Notes: a model not told the origin generated them from the sequence alone. A stretch of DNA of 64,000 nt from Bolinopsis microptera (GCF_026151205.1 NC_087082.1:10796901-10860900); one strand, 5' to 3'; counted from the stretch's first letter, positions 27,590 through 38,054 are shown. Program-made: numbers and translations.

Positions 27590-28860
27590 TTCTGTTACCA
27601 GTCGCCGTTTCTTTCCTTTTGGTCGTCAAAACTGTCTTTGAAAATTACATCAGGACTACTGAAGCTACTGCTGAATAGAAATCTTTTGATTGTAACTAAT
27701 CTAAGCGGTCGGTTTAAGCAACAAAATCAATAGAAATCTACCAGGTTAATAACATGGACCAAACTTGCAAAAACAAACTTTCTGGCATCAACTAAAGAAT
27801 TTCGGGGCTCATGGAAATCAGTTAAACAAAAATCAGCTTCTTGCTTAGCACCAATTACAACTTCATTAGTGAAGAGATGCTTCAGCACAACGAGGAGGTG
27901 AACCTTTTGCTGGAAGTACGAGCTCAAGATCAAAGATAAGATGATAATCTATCATAGTATAGTATATTAAGCATGAGTTAAGCTATATTTGATAGAATTG
28001 ATGTTACTGTAGCTCATAGGAGTAATTATGTAAATTATATGAAAGATAATCCAATAATAGCTAAGAGAAAGAAGGTCAATTTAAAAGGCCTTATTTAGGC
28101 ACTTATCAGCCAAGAAGTTTTCAGTTAACTTCTTTTAATTTTTATATTTTAATAGTTTATTAAACGTAAATTGTACAGTTTTGAAGTAATTATATTTGTA
28201 TATGAGATGCCCAGAGAGGCATAATTTTAAATCTTATCTTATCTTAAGCATTAGAACTGCCTGATGATATTCCAATAACAATCAAGTTAATCAGATTGTG
28301 GACAAATTCACTTTGTGAACACTGCAATATAAGCGTAATAATAACCGTTATTTTTTTTTTTAACTTTTAAAAAAACGAAAGTTATACATTACATTCAATT
28401 TCAGCAATGGCCAATTGGCCGACTATAAGGTCATGGCCTGAACAAACAATTTTTTTAAATAGTCAAGTGATGCTAAAGCAGAGCACAAATGTGTAATAAG
28501 TTAATAGATTAAAAACTGATTCATGTGATGCATTACGCAGAGCACAGATAAAAATACTGATTCAATGATTAAAATTATAGCTGTGAGTGTCAATAAATTA
28601 CTGTGTCATAAAAATAATAACCGTTGTCCGTTATTAGTCACGAGATTAATAGCTAAAGGAAATTGTAGGTAGCGCTCGATCTTTGTACAGATTTGTAGTA
28701 TGCAGGATTACGATGTGCGCGCAAATTTAATCACCTAAAAATCTGGATATTATTAATCACTCTACACTCGCAACTCGACTGTCACGTAACTTTTTAACAC
28801 GTCCTCTAGGTGGCTATGAATGACTATTCGAAACTAGTAACTGTCTAATCTGATCACAAC
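27590..28860. other. Intergenic, up to the inverted-repeat cluster
   Basis: No supported gene. A 68-codon open frame at 27727-27933 (minus) has no recognisable domain and no clear splice context. The rest is AT-rich with an A/T-run near 28350-28370. Confidence 0.45.
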
Positions 28861-28965
28861 CCTATAACCTACTAGGACGAGCGCCGAGTTGGACTCGTCG
28901 ACGGTAATATTTGTATCACGTGGTGACCCCCACGGTCGCTTCACTATAGTAGAGTTTCGACGATA

Positions 28966-29014
28966 CAGGGGGAGCCGCGCACTCGTGCGCGGCGGGTCAT
29001 ACAAAGTATGACAA
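28966..29014. repeat. Double hairpin block, GC-rich
   Basis: gccgcgcactcgtgcgcggc is a near-perfect hairpin followed by gtcatacaaagtatgac, a second hairpin. The same double hairpin occurs twice, in opposite orientations, at 41371-41563 in the other arm. Confidence 0.8.
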
Positions 29015-29100
29015 GTGATATTACTATATATAAGGAAATTGGTCTAATTTCTCGTTAGTAGTGTAAGAGGATTTTTTCGAGCTCCGTTTACCCCTAAAAT

Positions 29101-29182
29101 TGAGGCACATTTAGCTTTAGCACAGTTGACTAATCTGCCACATTTTAGCCAGAGGTTACAAGTTCGAATCCCAGTCGGAGTC
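29101..29182 (+). repeat. tRNA-like (SINE) segment in left arm
   Basis: Ends with a B-box-like ggttacaagttcgaatccca preceded by an A-box-like tagctttagcacagttga. The arms of a true cloverleaf do not pair well. The inverted copy is at 41103-41180. Confidence 0.5.
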
Positions 29183-30393
29183 GTTCTCCAATGTGTTTAT
29201 ATTATTATTTTACACATTTTAGCCTAGTTTAACCCATCAAGCAATTATCTAACCCTACATTATGCGATACAAAGTATCAACTAAATACATTCATCACACA
29301 GCAGAAGTCGTTAAATGAATAGTGTACACGTTCACGTACAATTACATCAGTTGTCTATCGACATTATTAACATCTGGTTCAAGGCGACCTCTGCAGTACA
29401 ATGTACTGATAAAGGGATATAGTGACTTATGTGCTAGCTAAATTTAACTAGAGTGTACAGTTTAGGACAACACCTGGTTGATATGGTAACGTAATGAGAA
29501 AGCACTTTTCAGGACGGTTACTCAATAGTACCAAGATTGTACCGTCATTGTAAAGTAAAGTTACGGCAACAGCTGTGTTTGTACTTGACAGATATTTGCT
29601 TAATTTAAGAACCAAATAAAACTAAAGTGAATTGATAAAAATGTGACTTTCTTAAAAGAAATACGTGTCAACAAAATGTAGAAGCTGATAAATATATAGT
29701 GTACTCGATCACGTATTAGTATTACACTGACTGTTTGATATGAAATGTAATTTATAGAGAGTACTTACAGGACGGTTACTTTACAGCCTCAAGAACAATA
29801 TGTCATTGTATAATAGCCATAGACCTAGTACAGAATAGTCACGGTAGCAGCTGTGCAATGTATTTGACTCAAATCTCTTGTCAGGACTGGTCTAGATATT
29901 TTATATTTTCTACAATTATATCAGAAGATCTCAAAAAATTGAACAGTGTGCGAGGAATTTTTAAATATAATAACCAATGAAAGATAGTGTTAATTCTTAC
30001 CTCAATTAGTGGACCGTCCCTTTACATTAGAACTCAGTGTTTGTCTTTGTTAAATATCTTGATAAGGTATAATTACGAACAGGTGCGTGTTTTACTGGAT
30101 AGTCTCTATCTTCTTTATATCTTGAGATCTCAGCTTTAGGTAAGTGACAACTGGATCAAAGTTGTTTTGTTTAATTTTATGCTCAAGGTTCGCACTATTC
30201 TGCCTTGTTATATTTGAGTTGTTGTATATCAGCATAGTATTTTAGTACAATATTGTAGAAATCATACCCGTAAATATTTGCTCGGTATCTGGCAGCAGTT
30301 CATCGATTAATGTTCCGTGTTCTGTTTCCTGGTATTTTGTGAGCGGAATATTTTCTTGAGTAGATAAAATGAAATCCGTCACCTTATCTTACA

Positions 30394-30865
30394 CAATACT
30401 GAATACTGAATGAATACTGAATACTGAATGAATACTGAATGAATACTGAATACTGAATGAATACTGAATGAATACTGAATGAATACTGAATGAATACTGA
30501 ATGAATACTGAATGAATACTGAATGAATACTGAATGAATACTGAATGAATACTGAATGAATACTGAATGAATACTGAATGAATACTGAATACTGAATGAA
30601 TACTGAATGAATACTGAATGAATACTGAATGAATACTGAATGAATACTGAATGAATACTGAATGAATACTGAATGAATACTGAATGAATACTGAATGAAT
30701 ACTGAATGAATACTGAATGAATACTGAATGAATACTGAATGAATACTGAATGAATACTGAATGAATACTGAATGAATACTGAATGAATACTGAATGAATA
30801 CTGAATACTGAATGAATACTGAATGAATACTGAATAATACTGAATAATATACTGAATACTGAATG
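30394..30865. repeat. Minisatellite of gaatact units, left arm
   Basis: Repeats of the 10 bp unit tgaatgaatac, alternating with a 6-7 bp shorter form (tactgaatac), for about 470 bp. The inverted array in the right arm (39380-39898) is about 520 bp. The long Ser/Ile/Phe/Tyr open frame across it is a repeat artefact. Confidence 0.95.
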
Positions 30866-31013
30866 ATAATTATGATGTATTATTTTTAAAGTTATAATGT
30901 AGACAAGGAAACACACGTTTAGATTTTTGAAGATAACTTTAACTAAACTATATCAATAACTCTATATATCCAAATACTTATCTCAATAATTATCAACGTT
31001 TTGGTTATAAAGT

Positions 31014-31709
31014 TCAAGAATCTTCCTGACGATATATTTGTGAAAGTTTAAGAAGCTTGATGATAATATTTTTGTTCTCGTTCATTAGTTTGTTGACATC
31101 AGATAGACTAGTAGTCGTGATAACTGCAGTCAAAAGAGCTTGTTCTTCCATACTTAAAATTGTGGCGATGTCTTGTCCACAGTCAATGAGATGCTGCTCA
31201 AATTTCTCAAACATTTCCGTTTTCATTATGTAAGAGAATAAAAAGTCCATACATTTGTTCTCCTCCTTGCACAATTTACTTTGTAACAGGACATCTAGAG
31301 ATTTGAGTAATTTCGACATATCATTTACCTTTTTATTTATTTGCTTGATTGCTACGCCTTTCCGCTTGCCTTTGTGTTGCCGAACTGAGTCAGATTCTAA
31401 CTCATCACTACTTGATACACTTCTACTATCACTATATGGTGTTTTTGACTCGTCATCAGCACTTGTTTCCTCAGAGTTAGAACCGTCTTGTTGAGATTCT
31501 TCAGATATTATCGTATCAGCATCTGAATATGTGGAAGCAGGATAATCCAGTTTTACATCAGTCTCATCCGAGTTAGCTTTTGATAGTGGTTGAATGTTAG
31601 AGCTTGTTTCTGACTCTCCGTTCTCTCGATGATACCGACTTTTGTGTGAGGACAAGCTATATTTATTGACAAAAGACTTGTCACAGAATGAGCAAGAAAT
31701 AGGACTCAT
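31014..31709 (-). CDS. C2H2 zinc-finger protein of the foldback element
   Basis: 231 aa from ATG 31709. A single C2H2 finger lies at the very start (Cys6, Cys9, His22, His27; CSFCDKSFVNKY). An acidic Ser/Asp/Glu-rich stretch with a basic patch (KGKRKGVAIKQ) follows, then a helical C-terminal domain (MSKLLKSLDVLLQSKL, MDFLFSYIMKTEMFEKF, MNENKNIIIKLLKLSQI). I do not recognise the family. DNA binding by the finger is a reasonable inference, but a role as transposase, repressor or captured host gene is open. The frame is intact over the whole length, which suggests recent activity or selection. The right arm holds a copy lacking the finger. Confidence 0.55.
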   Translation of the reverse strand: MSPISCSFCDKSFVNKYSLSSHKSRYHRENGESETSSNIQPLSKANSDETDVKLDYPASTYSDADTIISEESQQDGSNSEETSADDESKTPYSDSRSVSSSDELESDSVRQHKGKRKGVAIKQINKKVNDMSKLLKSLDVLLQSKLCKEENKCMDFLFSYIMKTEMFEKFEQHLIDCGQDIATILSMEEQALLTAVITTTSLSDVNKLMNENKNIIIKLLKLSQIYRQEDS

Positions 31710-32103
31710 GATATTACAAAGGATACGTATAGAACGTTTGCAACAACAGTCTTCAAATATATTATTCAATCTAACGGGAATGCTTCAAATTTTTTGGAGT
31801 AATTAACTCAGACCCACGTGCTATTTTATACAAATAAAAAACAACTAATCTGCTTTCCCTGATCGACGTGTCTTTTTCTTAACCAACGGTTAGGTCCCAT
31901 TGTATTTGTATGTACGGGTGTTAAGGACTTCGGGCTCCCTCCCTCCTTTCCTACCCTCCCTCCCTACCCTACCCTCCCTCCAGGGGAGGGAGGGTAGGAA
32001 AGGAGGGAGGGAGCCCGAAGTCCTTAACACCCGTACATACAAATACAATGGGACCTAACCGTTGGTTACGAAAAAGACACGTCGATCAGGGAAAGCAGAT
32101 TAG

Positions 32104-32652
32104 TTGTTTTTTATCCTGGATTATCCTGCTTCCACATATTCAGATGCTGATACGATAATATCTGAAGAATCTCAACAAGACGGTTCTAACTCTGAGGAAA
32201 CAAGTGCTGATGACGAGTCAAAAACACCATATAGTGATAGTAGAAGTGTATCAAGTAGTGATGAGTTAGAATCTGACTCAGTTCGGCAACACAAAGGCAA
32301 GCGGAAAGGCGTAGCAATCAAGCAAATAAATAAAAAGGTAAATGATATGTCGAAATTACTCAAATCTCTAGATGTCCTGTTACAAAGTAAATTGTGCAAG
32401 GAGGAGAACAAATGTATGGACTTTTTATTCTCTTACATAATGAAAACGGAAATGTTTGAGAAATTTGAGCAGCATCTCATTGACTGTGGACAAGACATCG
32501 CCACAATTTTAAGTATGGAAGAACAAGCTATTTTGACTGCAGTTATCACGACTACTAGTCTATCTGATGTCAACAAACTAATGAACGAGAACAAAAATAT
32601 TATCATCAAGCTTCTTAAACTTTCACAAATATATCGTCAGGAAGATTTTTGA
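32104..32652 (+). pseudogene. Inverted, truncated copy of the zinc-finger ORF
   Basis: This is the mirror copy of the left-arm ORF: about 177 residues from DYPASTYSDAD to the C-terminus are nearly identical (Leu to Ile and a terminal Ser to Phe change noted). The first part, including the C2H2 finger and the ATG, is deleted, and the frame opens without an ATG. It would pair with the left-arm transcript, so read-through of the element gives a long double-stranded RNA hairpin. Confidence 0.7.
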
Positions 32653-32755
32653 ACTTTATAACCAAAACGTTGATAATTATTGAGATAAGTATTTGGATAT
32701 ATAGAGTTATTGGATATAGTTTAGTTAAAGTTATCTTCAAAAATCTAAATAGTAC

Positions 32756-33475
32756 AGTCAAATCCGTCTTTTTGTCGGACAAAATTCGCAACAAAGCGAT
32801 TTTAACGGGATATGGTCGGGACAGGTCCCAGGAATCATTCCAGAGAGTTCCCAAAATCCTCGACTTCAGGAAAATCCACAATTACCACTTTTTTACCACT
32901 TTTTACCACTTTGGTTTTCTGTAAATAAGTCACGTTCTGAATATCCTAGAAGACTCTAGTTTAAATCATTGTGTTAAGAAAACAAAAAAGAACAACTTTT
33001 TCTTTAACAACTTTTTCAAAAATAAATTATTTAATTAATTAATTAAATAATTAATAAATTTTCAAATATTTCAAAAATATATTTTCATAAAAAATGTTCA
33101 CGATTACATTCCACGTATAATGAACTAATTTTTATAAAAATTTTCACTTTCAATATTTTGGACTTGTAAAATTTTCGTAATTTGTAAAGAAAAACCACTA
33201 TTTACCACTTTTTACCACATCGAATCTCCGCTAATAAAACGACTTCTGAATTTCGTAGAAGGTTCTAGATTGAACCAATGTGTTCAAAATATAAAAGAGA
33301 ACAACTTTTTATCTGACAACCTTTGGATTAGATAATTAATTAATTAGTTAATTCGATTATTAAACAAATATTCAAAAATTATACAAATTATTTTTGATCA
33401 AAATATTTTAAAATTACATATCACGAATAATTAACAAATTTTCATTAAATTAATCGGGAAATCGAAGTGGTACTT
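32756..33475. repeat. AT-rich repeat with two diverged ~300 bp direct copies
   Basis: Copy 1 (about 32886-33195) and copy 2 (about 33196-33475) share ccactttttaccac, then a short region, then agaagactctagtttaaatc (copy 2: agaaggttctagattgaacc), then aacaact and long AT stretches. Copy 1 is also present inverted at 38854-39190, copy 2 is not. The stretch 32756-32885 begins cagtcaaatccgtc and contains aacgggatatggtcgggac, which looks like the end of a Tigger/pogo-type element (low confidence). Confidence 0.6.
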
Positions 33476-33733
33476 TATATAACCATATATACTAGATAAG
33501 AGTCTAACTTATGAGTCCTCAGCTGGCACATAGGTGCAATTGTCCTGACATTTGAGGTTGATCCACAATGTATTCCTGCTTTTCTGCATGAACAAGCATT
33601 GCCACAACCTGACTTTAAACAGTTGCAACTGATTTTTTGAATGAGCTTTTTCGGAGCTGTACTCATAAGAGTGGTCACTGGTACATGCGCCCTATTGTTC
33701 ATCTTCCATCCCCAGCTTATCGGATCTAGGTCA

Positions 33734-33907
33734 TGTGAAATGGCAAGTACCAGTGAAAGCAATGAAACACCAAGGGTATAAGGGAAGGGATATCAAACAA
33801 GGCTCCACTAGCCTAAGACACATAAACAGGGAACATATCTCCTGAAACAGTTATATAGTAGTAATTGAAAGTATTAAACTATGTTAATGGAAATACAAAC
33901 ATTCACA
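33734..33907 (-). repeat. 3' LTR of the Copia-type element
   Basis: 174 bp beginning tgtgaaatggcaagtaccag and ending aatacaaacattcaca, preceded by the duplicated target ggtca. Because the element is on the minus strand this is the 3' LTR. Confidence 0.95.
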
Positions 33908-33928
33908 ATCTCCCCTTTCTTTCTCTTT
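33908..33928 (-). other. Polypurine tract of the Copia-type element
   Basis: On the minus strand, agagaaagaaaggggagat directly abuts the 3' LTR, the expected plus-strand primer of reverse transcription. Confidence 0.75.
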
Positions 33929-34192
33929 AATAAACACTTAAATAGATAAAAATGCTCGTGCTCGAATGAGACCAATAAATTGTAATTATGATAAAAATAA
34001 TAAATATATACCTTTATTCAAATCTTTAAAAACTCTTAAAAAACGTTCGAATACGAACTAATACATCACACATAAAATTCATTTAATAATTCAATTGTTT
34101 TTGGAACCAACAAATAAGCGTTCTAAATTCCATTGAACAATAAAGCTGATACAGCTTTGGGAAGTTTCCCATCCTCAATAGTCCCACGTAGG

Positions 34193-35882
34193 TTAAAACG
34201 TTGCCTCAGACATCTCTCCATTGGTGAACATGACTTCATGCTCTTGTTCTTGCTCTTGTTCTGGATCAGCGTGCCACTCGGAAGCAAGCTCAGACCAGTC
34301 CACACATTGGGTAGTGCTTTCCCCATCGAGCTGAATGTTCAGACACTTAGCATATTTTCCAGAGGCTTTTCCTGCTCTACTGTGATAGTGCTCTATCTTT
34401 TCTACAGACTCTTGTTGTCTACTTGCCGTAGGCACTTGAGTAGGCACTTGAGTTACCAACTCTCGTGTGTCAGCAGTTACTACCGTGCTTGTCGTAGGAA
34501 TTCTCAACTCTTTCTCTCTAGAAGCTCTCTGCTCAAGTGAAACTTCTTCAGAAAAGTATCTTGGAGTCTGATCTTCGTCAACCATCCTTTTTTCTGTACC
34601 ATCATTACTTTCGGGTGTAACAAATTGATGCTTCTCTTGATCTTGGGTCGTCTTCTCACGTCCTATCACAACACCAGGTCCACTCCATCTGTCAGAATTG
34701 TTTCTCTTATAGAAAACCTTTTCACCCATCTCCAGCACAGTGTCTTGACAGGTACGGACCTGTGACCGCAAGACACGTTTGATTTTAGCACTATTCTCTG
34801 CTTTTATGAACTCCTCACGTGCAGTCCTCATTGCTCTTAGATTGTCTTCCAGATGTCTACTGGCAACTTTCTCCTCCAAGGCAGGAAGATGATTATCTAC
34901 CACATTTGGCAATGGCGGGTTCTTTCCCAAGACAAGCTGGTACGGGGAATATCCTCCTGACATCTGTCCTTGCACAGTTTTCAAGTCCATTGCCACACAA
35001 TCATTGAAGACAGTTCCCCTTGGCAGCCCGACAACCGGTCTTGGTTTTGGCTTAGCATATCTTTGGCACACTTCGCAGTTACTGCATACTATCTCTAGAG
35101 CCTTCATAAACTCTTTCTTAGTGAAGCCTGCATTCCTCAACATACTCTGCAGCTTGTATGCTGGAGCATGAGCAAACTGCCTATGCAGTTTCAAGGCTTT
35201 CTTTTTCATTTCTTTTTCATCTGTGCCACCCATAGTATCTTCAGTAACTGTCAATACCAACTGCACACTTGAGTCGCTGAGACATCTCCTTCTGTTGCAC
35301 AGGGGTACACAGTAATGTCCTGACTTACACTCAAGCAATTTGACCTGTTCTCCGTTGAACATCATTATGTCTTTGGTTAAGTCAATTACTGCTCCTGCCT
35401 TCTTCAAAGAGGGTTTGCTCAATAGTAGGGGTAAGTCACAACTCACAACATTTGCATCGATGAGTATTTTCTGCGTCCCTATCCTCCCTGGTATCTTTAT
35501 CTTTTCAACTGAGGTCACCTTCTTACCATCTCCGAACTTGAAAGGGGTTGCACATTCAGTTGGAGTCATCATCCGTCTTTCTTCTTCTCCCAATGTTTCT
35601 GCATACTGTTCAACCCAGTTTCTTCCAACCACAGTCTTTGTGCAGCCAGAATCAATGACTGCACACGATAGTGTCTCGAACACTAGGGAGCTGAAATCGG
35701 GCTTCTCCTGAATGAGGGTGCAGGTGGTTTCTTCTACCATCAGAGTCACGTAGGCGCTTCCAGAGTTCTCTGATTCCATTTCTTCCTCCGCAAAGTACTG
35801 AGCACCTCTTGCTTTCTTTGGACAAAAACGAACAATATGGCCCTTTTCTCCACACTCAAAACAGCCGCTATTGAACCTCGGT
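34193..35882 (-). pseudogene. Copia-type Pol remnant: zinc knuckle, protease, integrase pieces
   Basis: The frame opens after a TAA near 35883. It shows a zinc knuckle (CFECGEKGHIVRFC, C-x2-C-x4-H-x4-C), then an ATG at 35779, an aspartic protease active site (CAVIDSGCTKTVVG), the integrase zinc-binding start (LHRQFAHAP ... CSNCEVCQRY) and the first catalytic Asp region (VAMDLKTV). It jumps directly to SGGYSPYQLVLGKNPPLP, which belongs near the end of the integrase core, so the other catalytic residues are deleted. A late integrase segment follows (GEKVFYKRN, WSGPGVVIGR) and then a Thr/Glu-rich end. There is no reverse transcriptase. It is one frame off from the Gag ORF. Confidence 0.85.
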
Positions 35883-36600
35883 TATTTCTGTACGGACCAC
35901 TGTAACTCCCTGAACCTCTTGAACCTCCTCTAGAGTCTCGTCTCCAGTTGTTGTTGTAGGTAAAGTTACACTCTTCTGGCTCACTCTTTATCACAGTAGT
36001 TTCACTTCCGTGTTGCTGACTGTCGGTGTTTGGGAGTCGTGTGAAGATTTTCCCTATCGTTTTTGCCATCTCTGCATAGGTCATACTCTTCACAGTTGCC
36101 AATGCAAGATCGACTTTCTCTGGTGCCAGCTTGGCACTGTTCAATACTCTATATGCAAGTACTTCTTCTGGCAGCTCGATCTTGTGCTTTTTCAGATCGT
36201 CGTACAACTTCTCGAACTCAGATATATAACTCTGCAGATTCATTTCATCGCGCCTTTCATACTGTTCGAACTTACAGTATATTTTATATGCTATATGTGA
36301 CGAGTCTTCCTTGTAGATCTTATCTAATCGAGCTATTATCTGCTCCAAGCCATCCTCAGCTATGAGCACTTCCTTGCCCAAGGATCTAACATGGTTCTTG
36401 ACTTTTCCTTCATTCAGCTCCAAAAGAAACGCAGTTGCCCTCCTCTTCTTGGGAAGAGCTGTAAACTCACTCCACAGATCAATGTCCAACCTCCAGTCTT
36501 CATAGCAGCGACCTTCCTTGTAAGCCGGTGGAGCCTTGTATCCAGTCCTATTGTTACCCAAGCTTGGTGCAGGTGTCTCCTCTGAGTTTTCACCTGTCAT
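35746..36600 (-). CDS. Copia-type Gag
   Basis: 284 aa from ATG 36600. The first 200 residues are the UBN2-like capsid region typical of Copia Gag (DWRLDIDLWSEF, LQSYISEFEKLYDDLKKHKI, VLNSAKLAPEKVDLAL). A Gly/Arg/Ser-rich stretch follows (RGGSRGSGSYSG). The zinc knuckle that should come next is in the -1 frame, and the last ~35 residues of this ORF are out of frame. No canonical slippery heptamer is visible at the junction, so a one-base mutation is more likely than programmed frameshifting. Confidence 0.8.
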   Translation of the reverse strand: MTGENSEETPAPSLGNNRTGYKAPPAYKEGRCYEDWRLDIDLWSEFTALPKKRRATAFLLELNEGKVKNHVRSLGKEVLIAEDGLEQIIARLDKIYKEDSSHIAYKIYCKFEQYERRDEMNLQSYISEFEKLYDDLKKHKIELPEEVLAYRVLNSAKLAPEKVDLALATVKSMTYAEMAKTIGKIFTRLPNTDSQQHGSETTVIKSEPEECNFTYNNNWRRDSRGGSRGSGSYSGPYRNNRGSIAAVLSVEKRAILFVFVQRKQEVLSTLRRKKWNQRTLEAPT

Positions 36601-36625
36601 CACGGTAGATCTCAAATCAGCAGGT

Positions 36626-36642
36626 TCACTTCCTTGCTACCA
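36626..36642 (-). other. Primer-binding site of the Copia-type element
   Basis: On the minus strand, tggtagcaaggaagtga starts 1-2 nt after the 5' LTR, the position and style of a tRNA-derived primer site. The donor tRNA is not certain. Confidence 0.5.
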
Positions 36643-36643
36643 A

Positions 36644-36817
36644 TGTGAAATGGCAAGTACCAGTGAAAGCAATGAAACACCAAGGGTATAAGGGAAGGGA
36701 TATCAAACAAGGCTCCACTAGCCTAAGACACATAAACAGGGAACATATCTCCTGAAACAGTTATATAGTAGTAATTGAAAGTATTAAACTATGTTAATGG
36801 AAATACAAACATTCACA
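36644..36817 (-). repeat. 5' LTR of the Copia-type element
   Basis: 174 bp, with no difference seen from 33734-33907, followed by the duplicated target ggtca at 36818. Confidence 0.95.
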
Positions 36818-37516
36818 GGTCATTCTTATCCCACGCCTGCAGCTGATGGTAAACACGATAAGAATGTTGTTCAGCTGCCCCAGATGTTGGCGGGAGCTGT
36901 TCTCACTTGATGTCTGCTGTTAAAGATTGCGACTTCTGTTCAAGAACTGAAAGTCTAGCTTCATCTAGTGATCTCGATTTTGATGAAATCGGCTGCAGCA
37001 TCAAAAGTTCTTCGACATGCTTTATGGTAGCTGGTGTAGAATTTGCCGAATAAAAAGCATCTATTACACTTTCATCGATGGATGCGATCGTTCTGAAGAG
37101 CCGATCCTTACCAACTCCGTGGATCCGACTGGTGGTGTCTGATCCAGTGAAAGCGTGGCATGCAGCAGTATCATGTTTTCGTACCTCCTACCAGTCGCAC
37201 TTTGAATTTTCTCAATGTCATAGATGTAGCTTTTGGTGGTGAGAAACAGTTGGTGGTCAAATGCAAAGTGTTTTGTCATGTGCAGTAAAATGACAAGCAA
37301 ATCAGTATCATCACAAATTACAGAAACATCAACTTGATTAGACCACTCAACTGCCTCTCTGCAAATCAAAACATCTGCAAAACGATGTGCGAAACGGATT
37401 GAAAATGACGAAGTTATCAAGCAATTTGTTTATCTCGTTAGCGAAATTGATTGGGTTATCAATAATTACCTAATCGCTTATCACGTGACAGGGTGCTAGG
37501 ATACCGTAATTGGGCT

Positions 37517-37605
37517 TTCTGCACGATTTCTGTGCCACGCTTTCACTGGATCAGACACCACCAGTCGGATCCACGGAGTAGGTATGGATCGGCTATTCAG
37601 AACGA
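37517..37605 (+). pseudogene. Inverted fragment of the FEN/PIN-like ORF
   Basis: Encodes HAFTGSDTTSRIHGVGMDRL, the same segment as the minus-strand copy near 37145-37080 but in the opposite direction. About 45 bp are identical and then similarity falls. The frame is correct here, unlike the main copy. Confidence 0.65.
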
Positions 37606-38054
37606 TTCCGATAGTGGGAATCTAGTGCACTAAGCTACGGAGAAAGTCACGTGAAATTTTTGGGCGAGCGAATTAGTAACTTAATAAGAGCCTAACGTAT
37701 GTGTACTATACCACCTCCCCCCTCCCCCGCACAATAACTTAGCATGTCTGTAATCCGGTTTGAGGATTTATCATTTGGTGCGATCTCTACGTTACAGTAT
37801 GGACATTTGTTTAAACTGTGTTCGTGGACTAAAGATGGTCCTGACTCTGTTACAACGGACTCCTCTTCATTGGCCGATATAATAGTTAATAGCACTATGT
37901 TTACAGTATGCACTGAAGGGGTATCCTAGGAAGTTTCTTGAACTTTTAACAGGTACCCCTCCTCATTTAACCCTCAATTAAGTTTCCTATCATTCGGTTG
38001 AGTCGACCGTTGAGATCGCATAGATCCAATGGATCCTTAGATACTCCCTAGACT

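Larger units (their letters stand above)
30918..32749. mobile_element. Foldback element carrying a zinc-finger ORF
   Basis: The element is almost wholly an inverted repeat. The left arm (30918-31963) and right arm (31984-32749) pair from the outer end tttagatttttgaag to a C/T-rich centre near 31964-31983. The right arm lacks about 280 bp corresponding to left-arm 31550-31833. It is absent at the equivalent point of the other large arm (near 39325, actaaaacgtgtg), which gives the insertion site. A clear target-site duplication cannot be fixed. Each arm carries the same protein-coding segment in opposite directions; only the left is complete. Confidence 0.8.
28864..33203. repeat. Left arm of a large inverted-repeat complex
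   Basis: Read outward to inward, this arm matches the reverse complement of 38854-42273. Shared landmarks in the same order: the outer end with cgccgagttggactcgtcga, a GC-rich palindromic block, a tRNA-like segment, about 1.2 kb of unique sequence containing cagctg/gtaccg motifs, a gaatactgaat minisatellite, and an AT-rich end. The main difference is a 1.83 kb foldback element inserted at 30918-32749 in this arm only. Array lengths also differ. The arms are clearly homologous, with scattered substitutions and indels. Confidence 0.85.
33734..36817 (-). mobile_element. Copia-type LTR retrotransposon, internally deleted
   Basis: Two LTRs of 174 bp (TGT...ACA) flank a 2.7 kb interior, with a perfect 5 bp target duplication ggtca (33729-33733 and 36818-36822). 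Read on the minus strand the order is 5' LTR, tRNA primer site, Gag, zinc knuckle, protease, integrase fragments, purine tract, 3' LTR. No reverse transcriptase or RNase H is present, and the integrase core has lost its middle. The LTRs appear identical by eye, so insertion was recent and must have been helped by another copy. Confidence 0.93.
33475..37420 (-). pseudogene. FEN/PIN-like, cysteine-rich transposon-associated ORF, broken and split by an LTR element
   Basis: The 5' part (37420-36818) encodes VSVICDDTDLLVILLHM, then, after a frameshift near 37145, TGSDTTSRIHGVGKDRLF, then a stop (tga) before EQLPPTSGAA. The 3' part (33733-33475) continues from HSYRVYHQLQAW across the insertion to NDLDPISWGWK and SCNCLKSGCGNACSCRKAG, with another frameshift near the Cys-rich end. 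The order (Asp-Asp-Thr-Asp, Gly-Ser-Asp-Thr-Thr-Ser, LPPT, WGWK, CxC...CSCRK) is a widespread invertebrate ORF type that resembles a FEN1/XPG-like nuclease core followed by a Cys cluster; this is from memory of the pattern. The LTR element sits exactly between the halves. At least three lesions plus the insertion make it non-functional. Confidence 0.6.

Noticed and set aside
27727-27933. Possible exon upstream of DALRD3
   Set aside because: No recognisable domain and no convincing splice sites, and DALRD3 has its own complete start.
30389-30916. 175-codon frame rich in Ser/Ile/Phe/Tyr
   Set aside because: Pure translation of the gaatact minisatellite.
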